DNA of 53,740 nt from Caryophanales bacterium UBA3620 (GCA_002375205.1 DFLL01000029.1:1-53740), one strand, 5' to 3'; positions 8,210 through 17,707 are shown, counted from the first letter of the stretch. Translations and numbers: made by a program. Notes: generated by a model not told the origin, from the letters alone.

Positions 8210-9506
8210 TTTTCTTACTCCTATTTTTTATCATTTTATAAATAACATCTATTCCTATTCCAATTATTAAGTAACGTATAAAGAATAATGTTATTCCATA
8301 TCTATCAAATGCAAAAGTATATGCATAGAGGATTATTTGTGACATATATATCATTCCCAAGAAAAGCATTTCCTTAATTCTTTTTTTATTAATAATTATT
8401 ACTAGAATACTAATTGCTGTTAAAATTAGTTCAACTTTTCGAATTATATATAACGTTGAAATTTTTATTCCTAATATTTCTTTCCAATAAAATGCTGTGT
8501 CGATTAATATTCTTGGCTTATATAGTAAATAAGAACGCAACATAGCTTTTTTGTCGTTTTTCCACCACTTTCTCATGCGGTATTTTGCTATTAAGCCATC
8601 ATACTCTAATGAATAATACTTTGTCATATAATCTTTTTCATCTGGATTTTCTAAATAATATCTAAGTTCTTCTGGTGCCTTCTCATAAACTTCTTTTTGA
8701 TATTCTAACTCATCATCAGCAGGATAATTAAATCCCTGATAAGTGCCAAGTAATAAGGGATTACCCATACCATATGTTAAGGGAATAAATTTTCCAAACA
8801 CTTTATAGTTTCTTATTGTCCATGGTGTTAAAACTAATAATAAAACGATACCTGCTACTAAGCATTGCTTAATTAATAGTCTTAAATCATATTTTTTAAG
8901 TAATAAAAAAATAAATAAAAATAGTGGATAAATACCAATATTTGGCCTTATAAATAGTGCTAATATATAGCAGATAATAATTAAAATATAGTCCCTCTTA
9001 CTGTGATTAATTGATAATCTTAATGTAAAATATACTAAAAGTGAAAAAAGAAGGATAAATGGTGTTTCAGTTAATACTAAATTATCCATCCACACAAAAT
9101 CAGCTGCTAGAAAAAATATACATGGAATTGTAGCAATATATTTATTTGTATATAAACGAAGTGTTTTGTATACAATTACTATTGTCATGAGACCCATTAG
9201 CATATATAGTATTTTTAATGCAATCCAAAGTTTTATTCCGCTTCCAAAAATAAGACTCAAAAAGGCGATAACAAATGTTAATCCAGGCATTATCTGTGCT
9301 GAAAGAACATCATGCATGATTATATGACCTGTTTTGGCAAACTCTATTCCACTGTATACATAATGTAAGTCATCGCTTTTTAATGAATATTTAAATCCAA
9401 GTTCATTAAGTGCAAGACTGTGCAATATTAATGAAATGCCAATAACAAAAATAATTGGCCAGTTGTTTTTGATGATTTTTTTTACCTTTTTAATTGCCTT
9501 TACCAT
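8178..9506 (-). CDS. GT-C membrane glycosyltransferase (GT39/ArnT-like)
   Basis: A 442-residue membrane protein with about ten hydrophobic helices. The first external loop carries KSDDLHYVYSGIEFAKTG, where the acidic pair matches the GT-C catalytic position. Such enzymes take a sugar from a polyprenyl-phosphate donor outside the membrane and attach it to a glycan or protein. With the GT2, DUF2304 and SMR-like genes that follow, it forms a complete donor-synthesis, flipping and transfer set. Starts 11 bases after the TagA-like gene and overlaps the GT2 by 32 bases. The acceptor is unknown; the cluster B polymer is the natural guess. Confidence 0.8.
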   Translation of the reverse strand: MVKAIKKVKKIIKNNWPIIFVIGISLILHSLALNELGFKYSLKSDDLHYVYSGIEFAKTGHIIMHDVLSAQIMPGLTFVIAFLSLIFGSGIKLWIALKILYMLMGLMTIVIVYKTLRLYTNKYIATIPCIFFLAADFVWMDNLVLTETPFILLFSLLVYFTLRLSINHSKRDYILIIICYILALFIRPNIGIYPLFLFIFLLLKKYDLRLLIKQCLVAGIVLLLVLTPWTIRNYKVFGKFIPLTYGMGNPLLLGTYQGFNYPADDELEYQKEVYEKAPEELRYYLENPDEKDYMTKYYSLEYDGLIAKYRMRKWWKNDKKAMLRSYLLYKPRILIDTAFYWKEILGIKISTLYIIRKVELILTAISILVIIINKKRIKEMLFLGMIYMSQIILYAYTFAFDRYGITLFFIRYLIIGIGIDVIYKMIKNRSKKNESINDSSSI

Positions 9507-9517
9507 ACTTTCATTAC

Positions 9518-10228
9518 TTACCTTTCTTTTCTGATTTTTAATAAAAATTTTACATTGTTATTCCAAAATCTTTTAAATCTTTTAGGCTCCTTCATTATTC
9601 TATATAGCCATTCTAAATTTAAATTAATAAATATTTTTGGTGCTCTTTTTTTATATCCACTTAAAACATCAAATGTTCCACCCACTCCAACAAATATACC
9701 TTTTTTAAATTCTTCCAAATGGCGATATATTATTTTTTCTTGATTAGGAATACCTAGTGCAACTAAAATAATATCTGGATTAGTTTTAGCTGCTTCACTA
9801 AATAATTTGTCTTTTTCTTTTTCATATCCATTGGTTGCTCCTGCTATTTTAAGATTAGGATAGTTTTCTTCTATTACCTTAGTAAGTGAAGCAATTACCT
9901 CTTGTTTAGAACCAAATAAATAGATACTTTTATTTTGTTCATCACCTAATTTTAATAATTCTGCTGCAATATCAACGCCTGTTATTCTTTCTTTAACATC
10001 TAATCCTAGCATGTGAGAAGCTTTAACAACTCCTATTCCATCTGGAACAATTACAGTTTTTTTGTCACAAAGAAGTTTTTCCATTTCTTTATCGGTATCA
10101 CTTATCATAAATGTTTCTGGATTTGCCGTAACCACAAACATTCTTTTTTCATCCTTTAAATTTTTTGATAGTATTTCATAAAATGACTTAGCACTATCTT
10201 TATACATTTTATCAAATAACTTCTTCAT
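9518..10228 (-). CDS. tagA: WecG/TagA/CpsF-family (GT26) glycosyltransferase
   Basis: Transfers a UDP-sugar, in TagA ManNAc, onto undecaprenyl-PP-GlcNAc. Conserved family motifs are present: TANPETF near 33-39, PDGIGVVKA, GVDIAAELL, LFGSKQEV, GIPNQEK and GVGGTFDVLSGYKKRAP. The protein is 236 residues from the ATG at 10228; GAAAGAG lies 8 bases upstream, which is better than the GTG at 10237. A UDP-ManNAc-making epimerase is in the same operon and a TagO-like enzyme lies just beyond it, so a GlcNAc-ManNAc linkage unit is plausible. The gene follows an internal terminator; a TATAAT at 10256-10261 could serve a local promoter, but its -35 is poor. Confidence 0.9.
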   Translation of the reverse strand: MKKLFDKMYKDSAKSFYEILSKNLKDEKRMFVVTANPETFMISDTDKEMEKLLCDKKTVIVPDGIGVVKASHMLGLDVKERITGVDIAAELLKLGDEQNKSIYLFGSKQEVIASLTKVIEENYPNLKIAGATNGYEKEKDKLFSEAAKTNPDIILVALGIPNQEKIIYRHLEEFKKGIFVGVGGTFDVLSGYKKRAPKIFINLNLEWLYRIMKEPKRFKRFWNNNVKFLLKIRKER

Positions 10229-10279
10229 AATAATCACTCTTTCTTTAATAATTTAATTATACCAAATAAAGGAAATAAA

Positions 10280-10301
10280 AAAAAGATGTTTATATCTTTT
10301 T
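10280..10301 (-). terminator. Internal terminator after the Wzy-GT4 fusion gene
   Basis: AAAAAGAT (10280-10287) and ATCTTTTT (10294-10301) form an 8-bp stem with a 6-base loop. On the minus strand it is followed by further Ts. It lies 4 bases past the fusion gene's end, so it may attenuate transcription between the two halves of cluster B. Confidence 0.6.
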
Positions 10302-10304
10302 CTC

Positions 10305-13019
10305 TTATTTTTGTTTCAAAATATTTAGCCATATTTCTACTATTTTTTCTTTAGAAAATTCTATGGAAGCATTTTTAGCGCTTTCTCCCATTTTTTTTCT
10401 TAAGTTATTATTATTCATTAATTCTTTTAATTTTTCTATGTATTCATCTTCATCTCTATTTTTGATAATGTATCCATTAATATTATTTTTTATTATATCG
10501 TTAGTTCCACTAGCTGTTTCATAAGCAATACAAGGCAAGCCGTAACTCATTGCTTCTAGTAAAGCCATTGGAAGACCTTCTGATACTGATGCCATCAAAA
10601 AGATACTAGATTCAAGCATATATTTTTCTATTTCTTTTTTGTTTTTATATCCTGTTAAAATTACTTGTTTTTCTAAATTTAATTCTTTCACCAATTTAGA
10701 TAAATTATCAATTTCTTTTCCGTCCCCGATAATATATAATTTCCATTTTTTATTATTTAGTTTAGAAAAAATCTTAATTATTTCATCATTTCTTTTGCCT
10801 TCATCTAGCCTACTTACTGTGATGATATTATTGTCTTCAAGGGTGCTTTTTTTACTTGGAATAGACTCAAGCATATTTGGTACCTTCACTATTTTAGTAT
10901 GATTATTATTTTTTAAAATATTCTTATAATCATGTTCTAATCTATCGGTTAGAGCAAACAAGTAATCAATTCTTTTGTATTTTTTTAATTTATTTATATA
11001 TTTTTTATTATTATTATGGTAATGATGTTCCTGAGCTATCTTTATTGTTTCTTCTCTTCCGAATTTATTTAGTAATAAACTAAAATCCCATCTAGTTGAT
11101 ATTAAATATCTGGAATCACTATTTAAAATATAATTAATTATGTATATTTTTTTCTTTATTAAAATACTAATTGACTTTATTCCTTCTATTATGACTTTTA
11201 AGTATTTATGTTTTTTTAATGCACTTAAGAATTCATCTCGATTTGGACTACCATTATATAAATGTATTACTTTTACTTCTTTTTTTATTTTATTTTCTTG
11301 ATTATTTTCCAAGTTATAAAATGATACTAATTCTATATCAAATTTATCACATAGTGCATTAGCAGTATTAATTGTGGAGCTTTCTATTCCACCGTACCCT
11401 AAGTGTAATAATAGGAATGAAATTTTATTATTCTTTATTTCGGTATGCCTAAAATAGCTATATAGTCCGCTAAGAATTAAGGCAAGTATTGTTGATGTAA
11501 TAAAATTACCAAAAACGTGTCCTGCCAAAACAGAAGCAAATAGCATGTAGAATGCCGCTAATAAAGATGAAATTGTGAAAATATTTAGTTTCTTTTTTAT
11601 ATTTATAAATAAGTACATGCTTAAACATAACAAGACAATAACATATGGCATAATTAATAATAGTATTCCAATATAGCCAAACCATACCTTTTGTCCAGCA
11701 AAATCAAGCTCTAAATATGGGAAATTAGAAGTATATCCTATGCCAAGTAACTCATCTATAAAAATATTATGCTTATGTAAAAAATTATTATAAATACTAT
11801 TTTTAAATTTTCGATAATTTGTCAGTTCTGATATTGGTTTATGAACCATTTTCATCCAAAAATTAAAATTATTTTTTACATCATAAAACTGAATATATTC
11901 TTTTGGAATACCAAAAGATGAAGGACAATCATTAATATAACTTGTTAAATACTCTTTTTCATTAGATGTTATATTATCATCTGACATAACCTCATTTAAA
12001 TCAAAATTATTTGTTTCTTCTATTAAAATAGTTTTTTCTGATTTGCATTTACTTCCAACATCTTCTGAATAACTAATGGTATTATTATTTGAAAGATTGG
12101 TTATATACCCATCCATTTTATATTTGACTGGAGAATAATTAAATATTATTAAAATTAATATAGCATATATTAAAAGTAAAGCTGACTTCTTTGTTAATAT
12201 ATTTTTCTTATTAATACTAGAGTCAATTATTGCATAAATAAATAATGATAATATTGAGAATATAATCGCAAAAAATGCTGTTTTAGTAGATATCATTAAC
12301 AATGCTATTATTTTTATAAAAAAGGATATATAGTAAACAATTTTATCTTTATATGTAGCATAGAAAACTGATATAAAAGATAATGCTCCTAGTATAGCGG
12401 ATAATTGATTTGTTGAATAGAATAAGCCTTTGGATGTATATAAGTCAATACTATTGGTATCAAGATTATTAAACCACGTAAAAATATTACCTTTAATTTT
12501 AACTGTTCCTTCATAAACAGATGAATATGCAATATATGATATACCGAACAAATTGCTAAGAACAATAACAATGCTAAATATAAAGCTGACTATTGATAAT
12601 ACTTTCACTACATTTTTAATGTTTAAATCTGATTTCATATAAACAAATAGTATTATTAATGGTAAAATATATGATCTTATAATAAAATATAATTCTGTAA
12701 GAATAGAAATGCTTGAATTAATATAACTAATCTTTGATAATGTTGTGATATATAAGATATGTAAAAATAAATATATAAAATAAGTCGCTAGTAACAGTAT
12801 ATTTTTCTTGGATAGTATTTTTTTCTTATTATTTTTACTCTTGATTAAGAGTAAAATAGCTATAATTGTTGTAAAAATAAAATTAAATAATTCAACAAAA
12901 GAAATACCAAATATTTCGAATTTATTTCCTACGACTGTTCTATACATATCAAAAAAAGGTAATAGAAAAGTAAGTGAAAGTATTATCATTGCATAATTTT
13001 TTTCTATTTTCTTTATCAT
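10305..13019 (-). CDS. Fusion protein: O-antigen ligase/polymerase-like membrane domain plus GT4 glycosyltransferase
   Basis: A single 904-residue open frame with two parts. Residues 1 to about 525 contain roughly ten hydrophobic helices and a large external loop of about 170 residues ending in LELDFAGQKVWFGYIG, like Wzy/WaaL polymerases and ligases. From about residue 533 (ISFLLLHLGYGGIESS) to the end is a GT4 (GT-B) glycosyltransferase, with VSRLDEGKR in the hinge region and the EGLPMALLE donor-binding motif followed by GLPCIAYETASGTNDI. No internal ribosome site or stop splits the two. Sugar transfer on the cytoplasmic face and chain polymerisation outside would then be physically linked. 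Next gene upstream is a GT2, 2 bases away. Domains are confident, the precise function is not. Confidence 0.85.
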   Translation of the reverse strand: MIKKIEKNYAMIILSLTFLLPFFDMYRTVVGNKFEIFGISFVELFNFIFTTIIAILLLIKSKNNKKKILSKKNILLLATYFIYLFLHILYITTLSKISYINSSISILTELYFIIRSYILPLIILFVYMKSDLNIKNVVKVLSIVSFIFSIVIVLSNLFGISYIAYSSVYEGTVKIKGNIFTWFNNLDTNSIDLYTSKGLFYSTNQLSAILGALSFISVFYATYKDKIVYYISFFIKIIALLMISTKTAFFAIIFSILSLFIYAIIDSSINKKNILTKKSALLLIYAILILIIFNYSPVKYKMDGYITNLSNNNTISYSEDVGSKCKSEKTILIEETNNFDLNEVMSDDNITSNEKEYLTSYINDCPSSFGIPKEYIQFYDVKNNFNFWMKMVHKPISELTNYRKFKNSIYNNFLHKHNIFIDELLGIGYTSNFPYLELDFAGQKVWFGYIGILLLIMPYVIVLLCLSMYLFINIKKKLNIFTISSLLAAFYMLFASVLAGHVFGNFITSTILALILSGLYSYFRHTEIKNNKISFLLLHLGYGGIESSTINTANALCDKFDIELVSFYNLENNQENKIKKEVKVIHLYNGSPNRDEFLSALKKHKYLKVIIEGIKSISILIKKKIYIINYILNSDSRYLISTRWDFSLLLNKFGREETIKIAQEHHYHNNNKKYINKLKKYKRIDYLFALTDRLEHDYKNILKNNNHTKIVKVPNMLESIPSKKSTLEDNNIITVSRLDEGKRNDEIIKIFSKLNNKKWKLYIIGDGKEIDNLSKLVKELNLEKQVILTGYKNKKEIEKYMLESSIFLMASVSEGLPMALLEAMSYGLPCIAYETASGTNDIIKNNINGYIIKNRDEDEYIEKLKELMNNNNLRKKMGESAKNASIEFSKEKIVEIWLNILKQK

Positions 13020-13021
13020 TT

Positions 13022-13987
13022 TTATCTCCCTTTTATTCTAAATATTAATCTTATTAGTCCATATTGTTTATTTTTAATCAAATTATAAACAATTCTTTTG
13101 TTTTTAGGTAACAAATATAAATACTTATTTTTCTTATAATTTGGATAGTTCGTATAAATATATTCTAATAATTTATGGATGTATTTAATACGTTCTTTTT
13201 TACTACCACTAGAATTAATTACTCTAACTACTGCGCATATATAAATATGATATATTGCTAAATATTCAATAATATCATTATATTTATTACTCTTTTTATA
13301 TGATTTTATTTCATCAAAGGTATCTAATATTTCTAAATTTCTCTCAAGATTTTTATTATTCATTATTGATCCTTGTCTTATCATATAATTATAGAAACAT
13401 TCATCAACATATCCTATTTTTTTTGAATTAGATATGGCTTTTACAGTATAGTCCAAATCCTCATACCATTTTCTTTTTCTAAATTTAATATTTTCGACAA
13501 CTTCTTTTCTATATATTTTATTCCAAACAGCTGTAGTTCCTAAAAGAACATTGATATCATTATCATTGCTTATCTTCTTATCAATAATAGGTTCTTTTTT
13601 TCCTGTTTCTTCAACAACATTATAAAGGCCTCCTATTACAATGTCTAGGCCTTCTTTTTCTGCTAGATTATATAATTTTTCATACATATCTTTTTCAATA
13701 TAATCATCACTATCAACAAAGCCGATATAACTACCAGTTGCCTTGCTTAAGCCAATATTTCTTGCTTCACTAATTCCACCATTTTCAACTTCAAATGCTC
13801 TTATTTTTTTTGGATATTCTTTAGCATACTTATCAATAATATTTTGACTATCATCAGGACTTCCGTCATTTATTATAATTATTTCTATATCATTTAGAGT
13901 TTGTGAAACTAAACTTTTTAAACATCTATCAAGATATTTATAAACATTATAAACGGGTACTATAATACTTACTTTAACCTTACTCAT
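13022..13987 (-). CDS. GT2 family glycosyltransferase (cytosolic, repeat-unit assembly)
   Basis: GT-A fold transferase of 321 residues. N-terminal motifs: SIIVPVYNVYKYLDRCL, INDGSPDD, the ENGGISEARNIGL stretch and DxD motif FVDSDDYI; a later WYEDLDYT is typical of EpsJ/CpsI-like enzymes. Adds one sugar to the lipid-linked repeat unit; donor unknown. The start at 13987 is chosen because GGAG lies 7 bases upstream; the longer frame from 14005 begins inside the preceding gene. Separated by one base from the stop of the GT4 gene upstream, so translation is coupled. The C-terminal 100 residues are rich in Lys, Tyr and Ile, probably membrane-associated helices. Confidence 0.88.
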   Translation of the reverse strand: MSKVKVSIIVPVYNVYKYLDRCLKSLVSQTLNDIEIIIINDGSPDDSQNIIDKYAKEYPKKIRAFEVENGGISEARNIGLSKATGSYIGFVDSDDYIEKDMYEKLYNLAEKEGLDIVIGGLYNVVEETGKKEPIIDKKISNDNDINVLLGTTAVWNKIYRKEVVENIKFRKRKWYEDLDYTVKAISNSKKIGYVDECFYNYMIRQGSIMNNKNLERNLEILDTFDEIKSYKKSNKYNDIIEYLAIYHIYICAVVRVINSSGSKKERIKYIHKLLEYIYTNYPNYKKNKYLYLLPKNKRIVYNLIKNKQYGLIRLIFRIKGR

Positions 13988-13988
13988 T

Positions 13989-15101
13989 TTATCGCTCCAT
14001 TTCATTAATTAATTTTTCTATTTTTTCTATTTGATTTTTAATAGTAAATTTTCTTACATGCTTAGTTGCATTATTCCTAAACTCGTCATATTTTTCTTTA
14101 TCTTTTAATAGTAATTCAATATTTGAAACGAATTCCTTTAGATTATTAGCTATTAATCCACATCTTTCATTATTAGATATTTCTTTTACGCCACCAACAT
14201 TAGTTGATACGAATGGTTTCCCAAAAGCTAGTGATTCAATAAAAATAGTTGGAAATCCTTCACTTTTTGAGCAACCAATAACCATATAACAATTCTTTAT
14301 ATATGGATACGGATTATCTTTGTAACCTAAAATTTCAACATACTTTTCAAGATTTAAATTATTTATTTTTTCTTTCATTTTATCTTCAAGATTTCCTTTT
14401 CCAAGAAATTGCATTTTAAAATTATATCCTTTATTTACTAATTCTTTTGCCACATCAATAGCAAATAATGGATTCTTGTTATCATCAAATCTATTTATAA
14501 ATAATATTATTCTTTCTGTTTCTTTTGGTATTTCATCTAATAATGAATTTTCAAGCATACTATCAATATTAAATCCATTATTAATGATAATTGTTTTATC
14601 AGCATAACATGGGTAAACATCTTTAATCGAGTTATATGTGTTATTTGATATTGCAACTATTCTATTAACATATTTTAAACTTCTTTTTTGAAGAATATAA
14701 TTTTTTCTGTTAGTTTTTAAATCGTAAATGTCTCCATGTATCCATGCAATTGTCTTCCTTTTTTTACTAAGTAAAAAAGTAGGAATTAGGTAGTTGAATG
14801 ATATTTCAACATCATATTCTTTTTTTATATATTTTTTTCTTAATATACTAGGAAATAATTCCAATAATATTTTGTAAATAATCATCTTTATATGACTATC
14901 CTTTGTTGAATCAATTATTGGTGGTAGAATATTTATATTTTTATTTACTTTTTCTCTTTTTATATTACTATGCCAATATTCTATAATATCAATATCATAC
15001 CTATTCTCATCAAGATTATTAACTATACTTGAAAGAATTTTTTCAGCTCCTCCACCATGGGTAAAAGACCAAATAATGAACAATAATTTTTTCTTTTTCA
15101 T
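13989..15101 (-). CDS. GT4 family glycosyltransferase
   Basis: A 370-residue GT-B enzyme. The N-terminal glycine-rich loop is SFTHGGGAEKILSSIV and the donor-site motif is SEGFPTIFIESLAFGKPF followed by STNVGGVKEI, the classic E-x7-E arrangement. Expected to extend the undecaprenyl-linked repeat unit in the cytoplasm. Located between the sulfotransferase-like gene (9 bases upstream) and the GT2 (1 base downstream), in one tight operon. Donor and acceptor sugars are unknown. Confidence 0.88.
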   Translation of the reverse strand: MKKKKLLFIIWSFTHGGGAEKILSSIVNNLDENRYDIDIIEYWHSNIKREKVNKNINILPPIIDSTKDSHIKMIIYKILLELFPSILRKKYIKKEYDVEISFNYLIPTFLLSKKRKTIAWIHGDIYDLKTNRKNYILQKRSLKYVNRIVAISNNTYNSIKDVYPCYADKTIIINNGFNIDSMLENSLLDEIPKETERIILFINRFDDNKNPLFAIDVAKELVNKGYNFKMQFLGKGNLEDKMKEKINNLNLEKYVEILGYKDNPYPYIKNCYMVIGCSKSEGFPTIFIESLAFGKPFVSTNVGGVKEISNNERCGLIANNLKEFVSNIELLLKDKEKYDEFRNNATKHVRKFTIKNQIEKIEKLINEMER

Positions 15102-15110
15102 ATTAGCACC

Positions 15111-16163
15111 TTATTCAAATTCAACAGTTTCTTTTACATCATTTTTTATTTCATAAGGGAAATCATATAGGTATTTTTTTAGTTCTCTTTCTATTATTTT
15201 TCCTTCTTTTTGGTATTCTTCTTTATGAAATAACTGAGTATTCTTTATTGATATTTCTGGATTAAATCTTGATTTCTTATTAATATGGTCCTTTTCAGTA
15301 AATCCTAAAAATGTAGTTATTTTTTCTATTTCTTTATCATAGTTATATATTAAATCTTCAAATTTAATACGAAAAACTTTATTAGAAGTACATTCTTTTT
15401 CGCTTTCACGCATTTTACGATAAAATCTACAAAATTCATTTACTTCCGTTGGAAATGGTACTTCAATTCCTCTTTCTGGCCAAATATATTTATTAATTAT
15501 AAAAACATCTCTTGGATCCCTTTCAACTACTATTACTTTTAACTTATCATCAAAATAATTATCGATGCGATGAAGGTTAAATGGAAGAAGAAATTGATCT
15601 AAAATGACGTTTTTATTTTCTCTTGCTATTTCAGCAATAATTTCGTAAATATAATCATGTGCATACTTATAGAAATCTTTATCCTTAATGAAGGATACTC
15701 TCATGCCATCATTATACTTTAGTATTTTGGGAAATTTCTTACCTATCATTAGCATTTTTATTGGTTTACGAATTAATAATTTAATAAACATTTTGGCATT
15801 AACTTCTTCATGCATATACCAATAACTAGGAAAATTAAACTCCTCTATATTAGATATAAATTTATTTGTTATATCCATAAATTTTGGACTAATTATTTTT
15901 TCATAGTTACCTACCCACCAGAATTTTTTATTATAAAGTTTCTTCATTTGTAATTCAAAACTACGGATTGCTTCATCACTACGGACAGCATTATTACCTT
16001 TTAATAGTTTATCCTCTAAATCAAACAAACCATTAGGGCAGTGCATTAATACATATTCATAACTTTTATAATCATTTTGGCAATCTTTAAATTCAGATAC
16101 TAAATCTGTAATAGCAGAACTTCCACTACCCATATAACCTGTTGATACAATTATTCTATCCAT
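15111..16163 (-). CDS. Sulfotransferase-like protein (P-loop PAPS-dependent family)
   Basis: A 350-residue protein with the two hallmarks of sulfotransferases: an N-terminal 5'-phosphosulfate-binding P-loop, TGYMGSGSSA (residues 8-17), and a 3'-phosphate-binding segment VVERDPRDVF near 212-221. These suggest transfer of sulfate from PAPS to a sugar hydroxyl. The start overlaps the flippase end by 8 bases, placing it firmly in the polysaccharide operon. That points to a sulfated capsule or wall polymer, which is rare for Gram-positives. No PAPS synthesis genes are in the window. A related P-loop enzyme with another donor is possible; fold confident, substrate inferred. Confidence 0.75.
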   Translation of the reverse strand: MDRIIVSTGYMGSGSSAITDLVSEFKDCQNDYKSYEYVLMHCPNGLFDLEDKLLKGNNAVRSDEAIRSFELQMKKLYNKKFWWVGNYEKIISPKFMDITNKFISNIEEFNFPSYWYMHEEVNAKMFIKLLIRKPIKMLMIGKKFPKILKYNDGMRVSFIKDKDFYKYAHDYIYEIIAEIARENKNVILDQFLLPFNLHRIDNYFDDKLKVIVVERDPRDVFIINKYIWPERGIEVPFPTEVNEFCRFYRKMRESEKECTSNKVFRIKFEDLIYNYDKEIEKITTFLGFTEKDHINKKSRFNPEISIKNTQLFHKEEYQKEGKIIERELKKYLYDFPYEIKNDVKETVEFE

Positions 16164-17619
16164 TATTTTTTAGACCCGCCTTTCTTTTAAATTTATTTAT
16201 AATAAATAATAAATTGTTATCTTTCTTAATAAGAAGCAATGTAAAATATAGTAAAGTACATGATACTACTATTAACCCTATTGTAACGACAAAACTTAAA
16301 TTAAATGTTTTAATAATTAGAGAAACAGGAATAAATAATAATCCCAATATAAAATATGTGACATTATTTTTAGTAAAGATTTTAATATTTATGTTCATTT
16401 TATGACGAGCATATGTGTAATGCCAAATAAATACAATTAATTCTGCTACTCCAGTTGTTATCATAGCGGTAGATGGTGTTAATATTTTAAAATATACTAA
16501 TAAATAATTCATTATTAAATTGGTTACTCCTAAAATGAGTGATACTTTTAAGATACGATTTTCTTTTTCATTTGGATATAATACTAAATTATTCATTACT
16601 GACTCTAAGCAAACAATTATCCTAGCAACGCTTGTAATCATAAGTGGAATTGTTGCAGCTAGATATTTTTCTCCAGCATAAATTAATATTATTTCTTTAG
16701 CAAGAACAAAAACTCCAAAGCACATAGGTATTATTAAAAATAATAATGATGAAATAGAATTATTTAATTTTTCTTCATATTTTTCTTTTCCTTCCTCTTT
16801 AATTAAGTATGATAGTCTCGGGATGGAAACATATATAATGGAATATGGAATTGATACTAAGGTTGAAATAATATAATATGGTATGTAATAAAGTGTTACA
16901 GAGACTGGATTAACGTACTCTCCTAGCATTACTCTATCTAATTGACTATATAATAAGTCAACATTTGTTATAACAAGAACCGCTAGTAATGGTTTAACAT
17001 ATTTTTTAAATTCAATCTGTGAAAAATCAAATTTTATTTTACTTTTTGCATAAACAAAACTAATAATATTGTTCAAGAAAATAGTTACTGAAACTATAAT
17101 AGTATATAGTTTTACATCATCTGGCTTTCTAATAAATAATAGTATTGCTATAAAGTAAATGATCTTTACAATAACTGACTTAACAGTAATAAATTTATAG
17201 TTTTCTAAAGCTTCATTTACAAACTCAACATAGACAATATTGGCAAGAATTTGAATTGTTAATAATAAATATAATGATGTAGTAAGACCGTTTGAAGTTA
17301 CAAAAATAAAAATTAAATAGATAATTAATACTAATATATTTGATATCGTTGAAATAGTAAATAAATTGGTAAATAGTTTTGATATTTTTTCCTTGTTATT
17401 CCTTATTTTACTTATTTCACGAACACCATAATTATATACTCCAAAGGAAGCGAAAGCTAAAAACATTTGAAAATTTGCCAGTGTCTTATTATATATTCCA
17501 TACATATCAACATCTAATAGTTTTGTGATATAAGGGCCAATTATAATTGGAACTACTATATTTACAAAGCTTAGAATAGATTTATAGATTGTATTTTTAA
17601 ATAATGTATTTTTTTTCAT
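16156..17619 (-). CDS. Wzx-type oligosaccharide flippase (MOP superfamily), cluster B
   Basis: A 487-residue membrane protein with about 14 hydrophobic helices. It has the N-terminal pattern of polysaccharide flippases (GPYITKLLDVDMYGIYNKTLA) and a central QLDRVMLGEYVNP, common to the RfbX/Wzx group. Moves the completed lipid-linked repeat unit to the outer leaflet. First gene of cluster B: a near-consensus promoter at 17644-17672 lies just upstream and the sulfotransferase-like gene overlaps its end. A second flippase is encoded at 18850-20187. Confidence 0.9.
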   Translation of the reverse strand: MKKNTLFKNTIYKSILSFVNIVVPIIIGPYITKLLDVDMYGIYNKTLANFQMFLAFASFGVYNYGVREISKIRNNKEKISKLFTNLFTISTISNILVLIIYLIFIFVTSNGLTTSLYLLLTIQILANIVYVEFVNEALENYKFITVKSVIVKIIYFIAILLFIRKPDDVKLYTIIVSVTIFLNNIISFVYAKSKIKFDFSQIEFKKYVKPLLAVLVITNVDLLYSQLDRVMLGEYVNPVSVTLYYIPYYIISTLVSIPYSIIYVSIPRLSYLIKEEGKEKYEEKLNNSISSLLFLIIPMCFGVFVLAKEIILIYAGEKYLAATIPLMITSVARIIVCLESVMNNLVLYPNEKENRILKVSLILGVTNLIMNYLLVYFKILTPSTAMITTGVAELIVFIWHYTYARHKMNINIKIFTKNNVTYFILGLLFIPVSLIIKTFNLSFVVTIGLIVVSCTLLYFTLLLIKKDNNLLFIINKFKRKAGLKNNG

Positions 17620-17643
17620 TTCCTACTCCTCTTATGTATATAA

Positions 17644-17672
17644 ATTATACAATATATTAGTTTTTTTTTCAA
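17644..17672 (-). promoter_or_regulatory. Promoter of polysaccharide cluster B
   Basis: Minus strand: TTGAAA (17667-17672), 17-base spacer, TATAAT (17644-17649). It begins right after the U-tract of the DUF3048 terminator and about 25 bases before the flippase start. This is one of the best promoter matches in the window. Confidence 0.75.
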
Positions 17673-17678
17673 CACCAA

Positions 17679-17706
17679 AAAGAGATATCAAATACAATAT
17701 CTCTTT
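17679..17706 (-). terminator. Terminator after the DUF3048 gene
   Basis: AAAGAGATAT (17679-17688) and ATATCTCTTT (17697-17706) form a perfect 10-bp stem with an 8-base loop. It lies one base past the stop codon; the minus-strand stem ends in a short T run. It separates cluster A plus DUF3048 from cluster B. Confidence 0.75.
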
Positions 17707-17707
17707 A

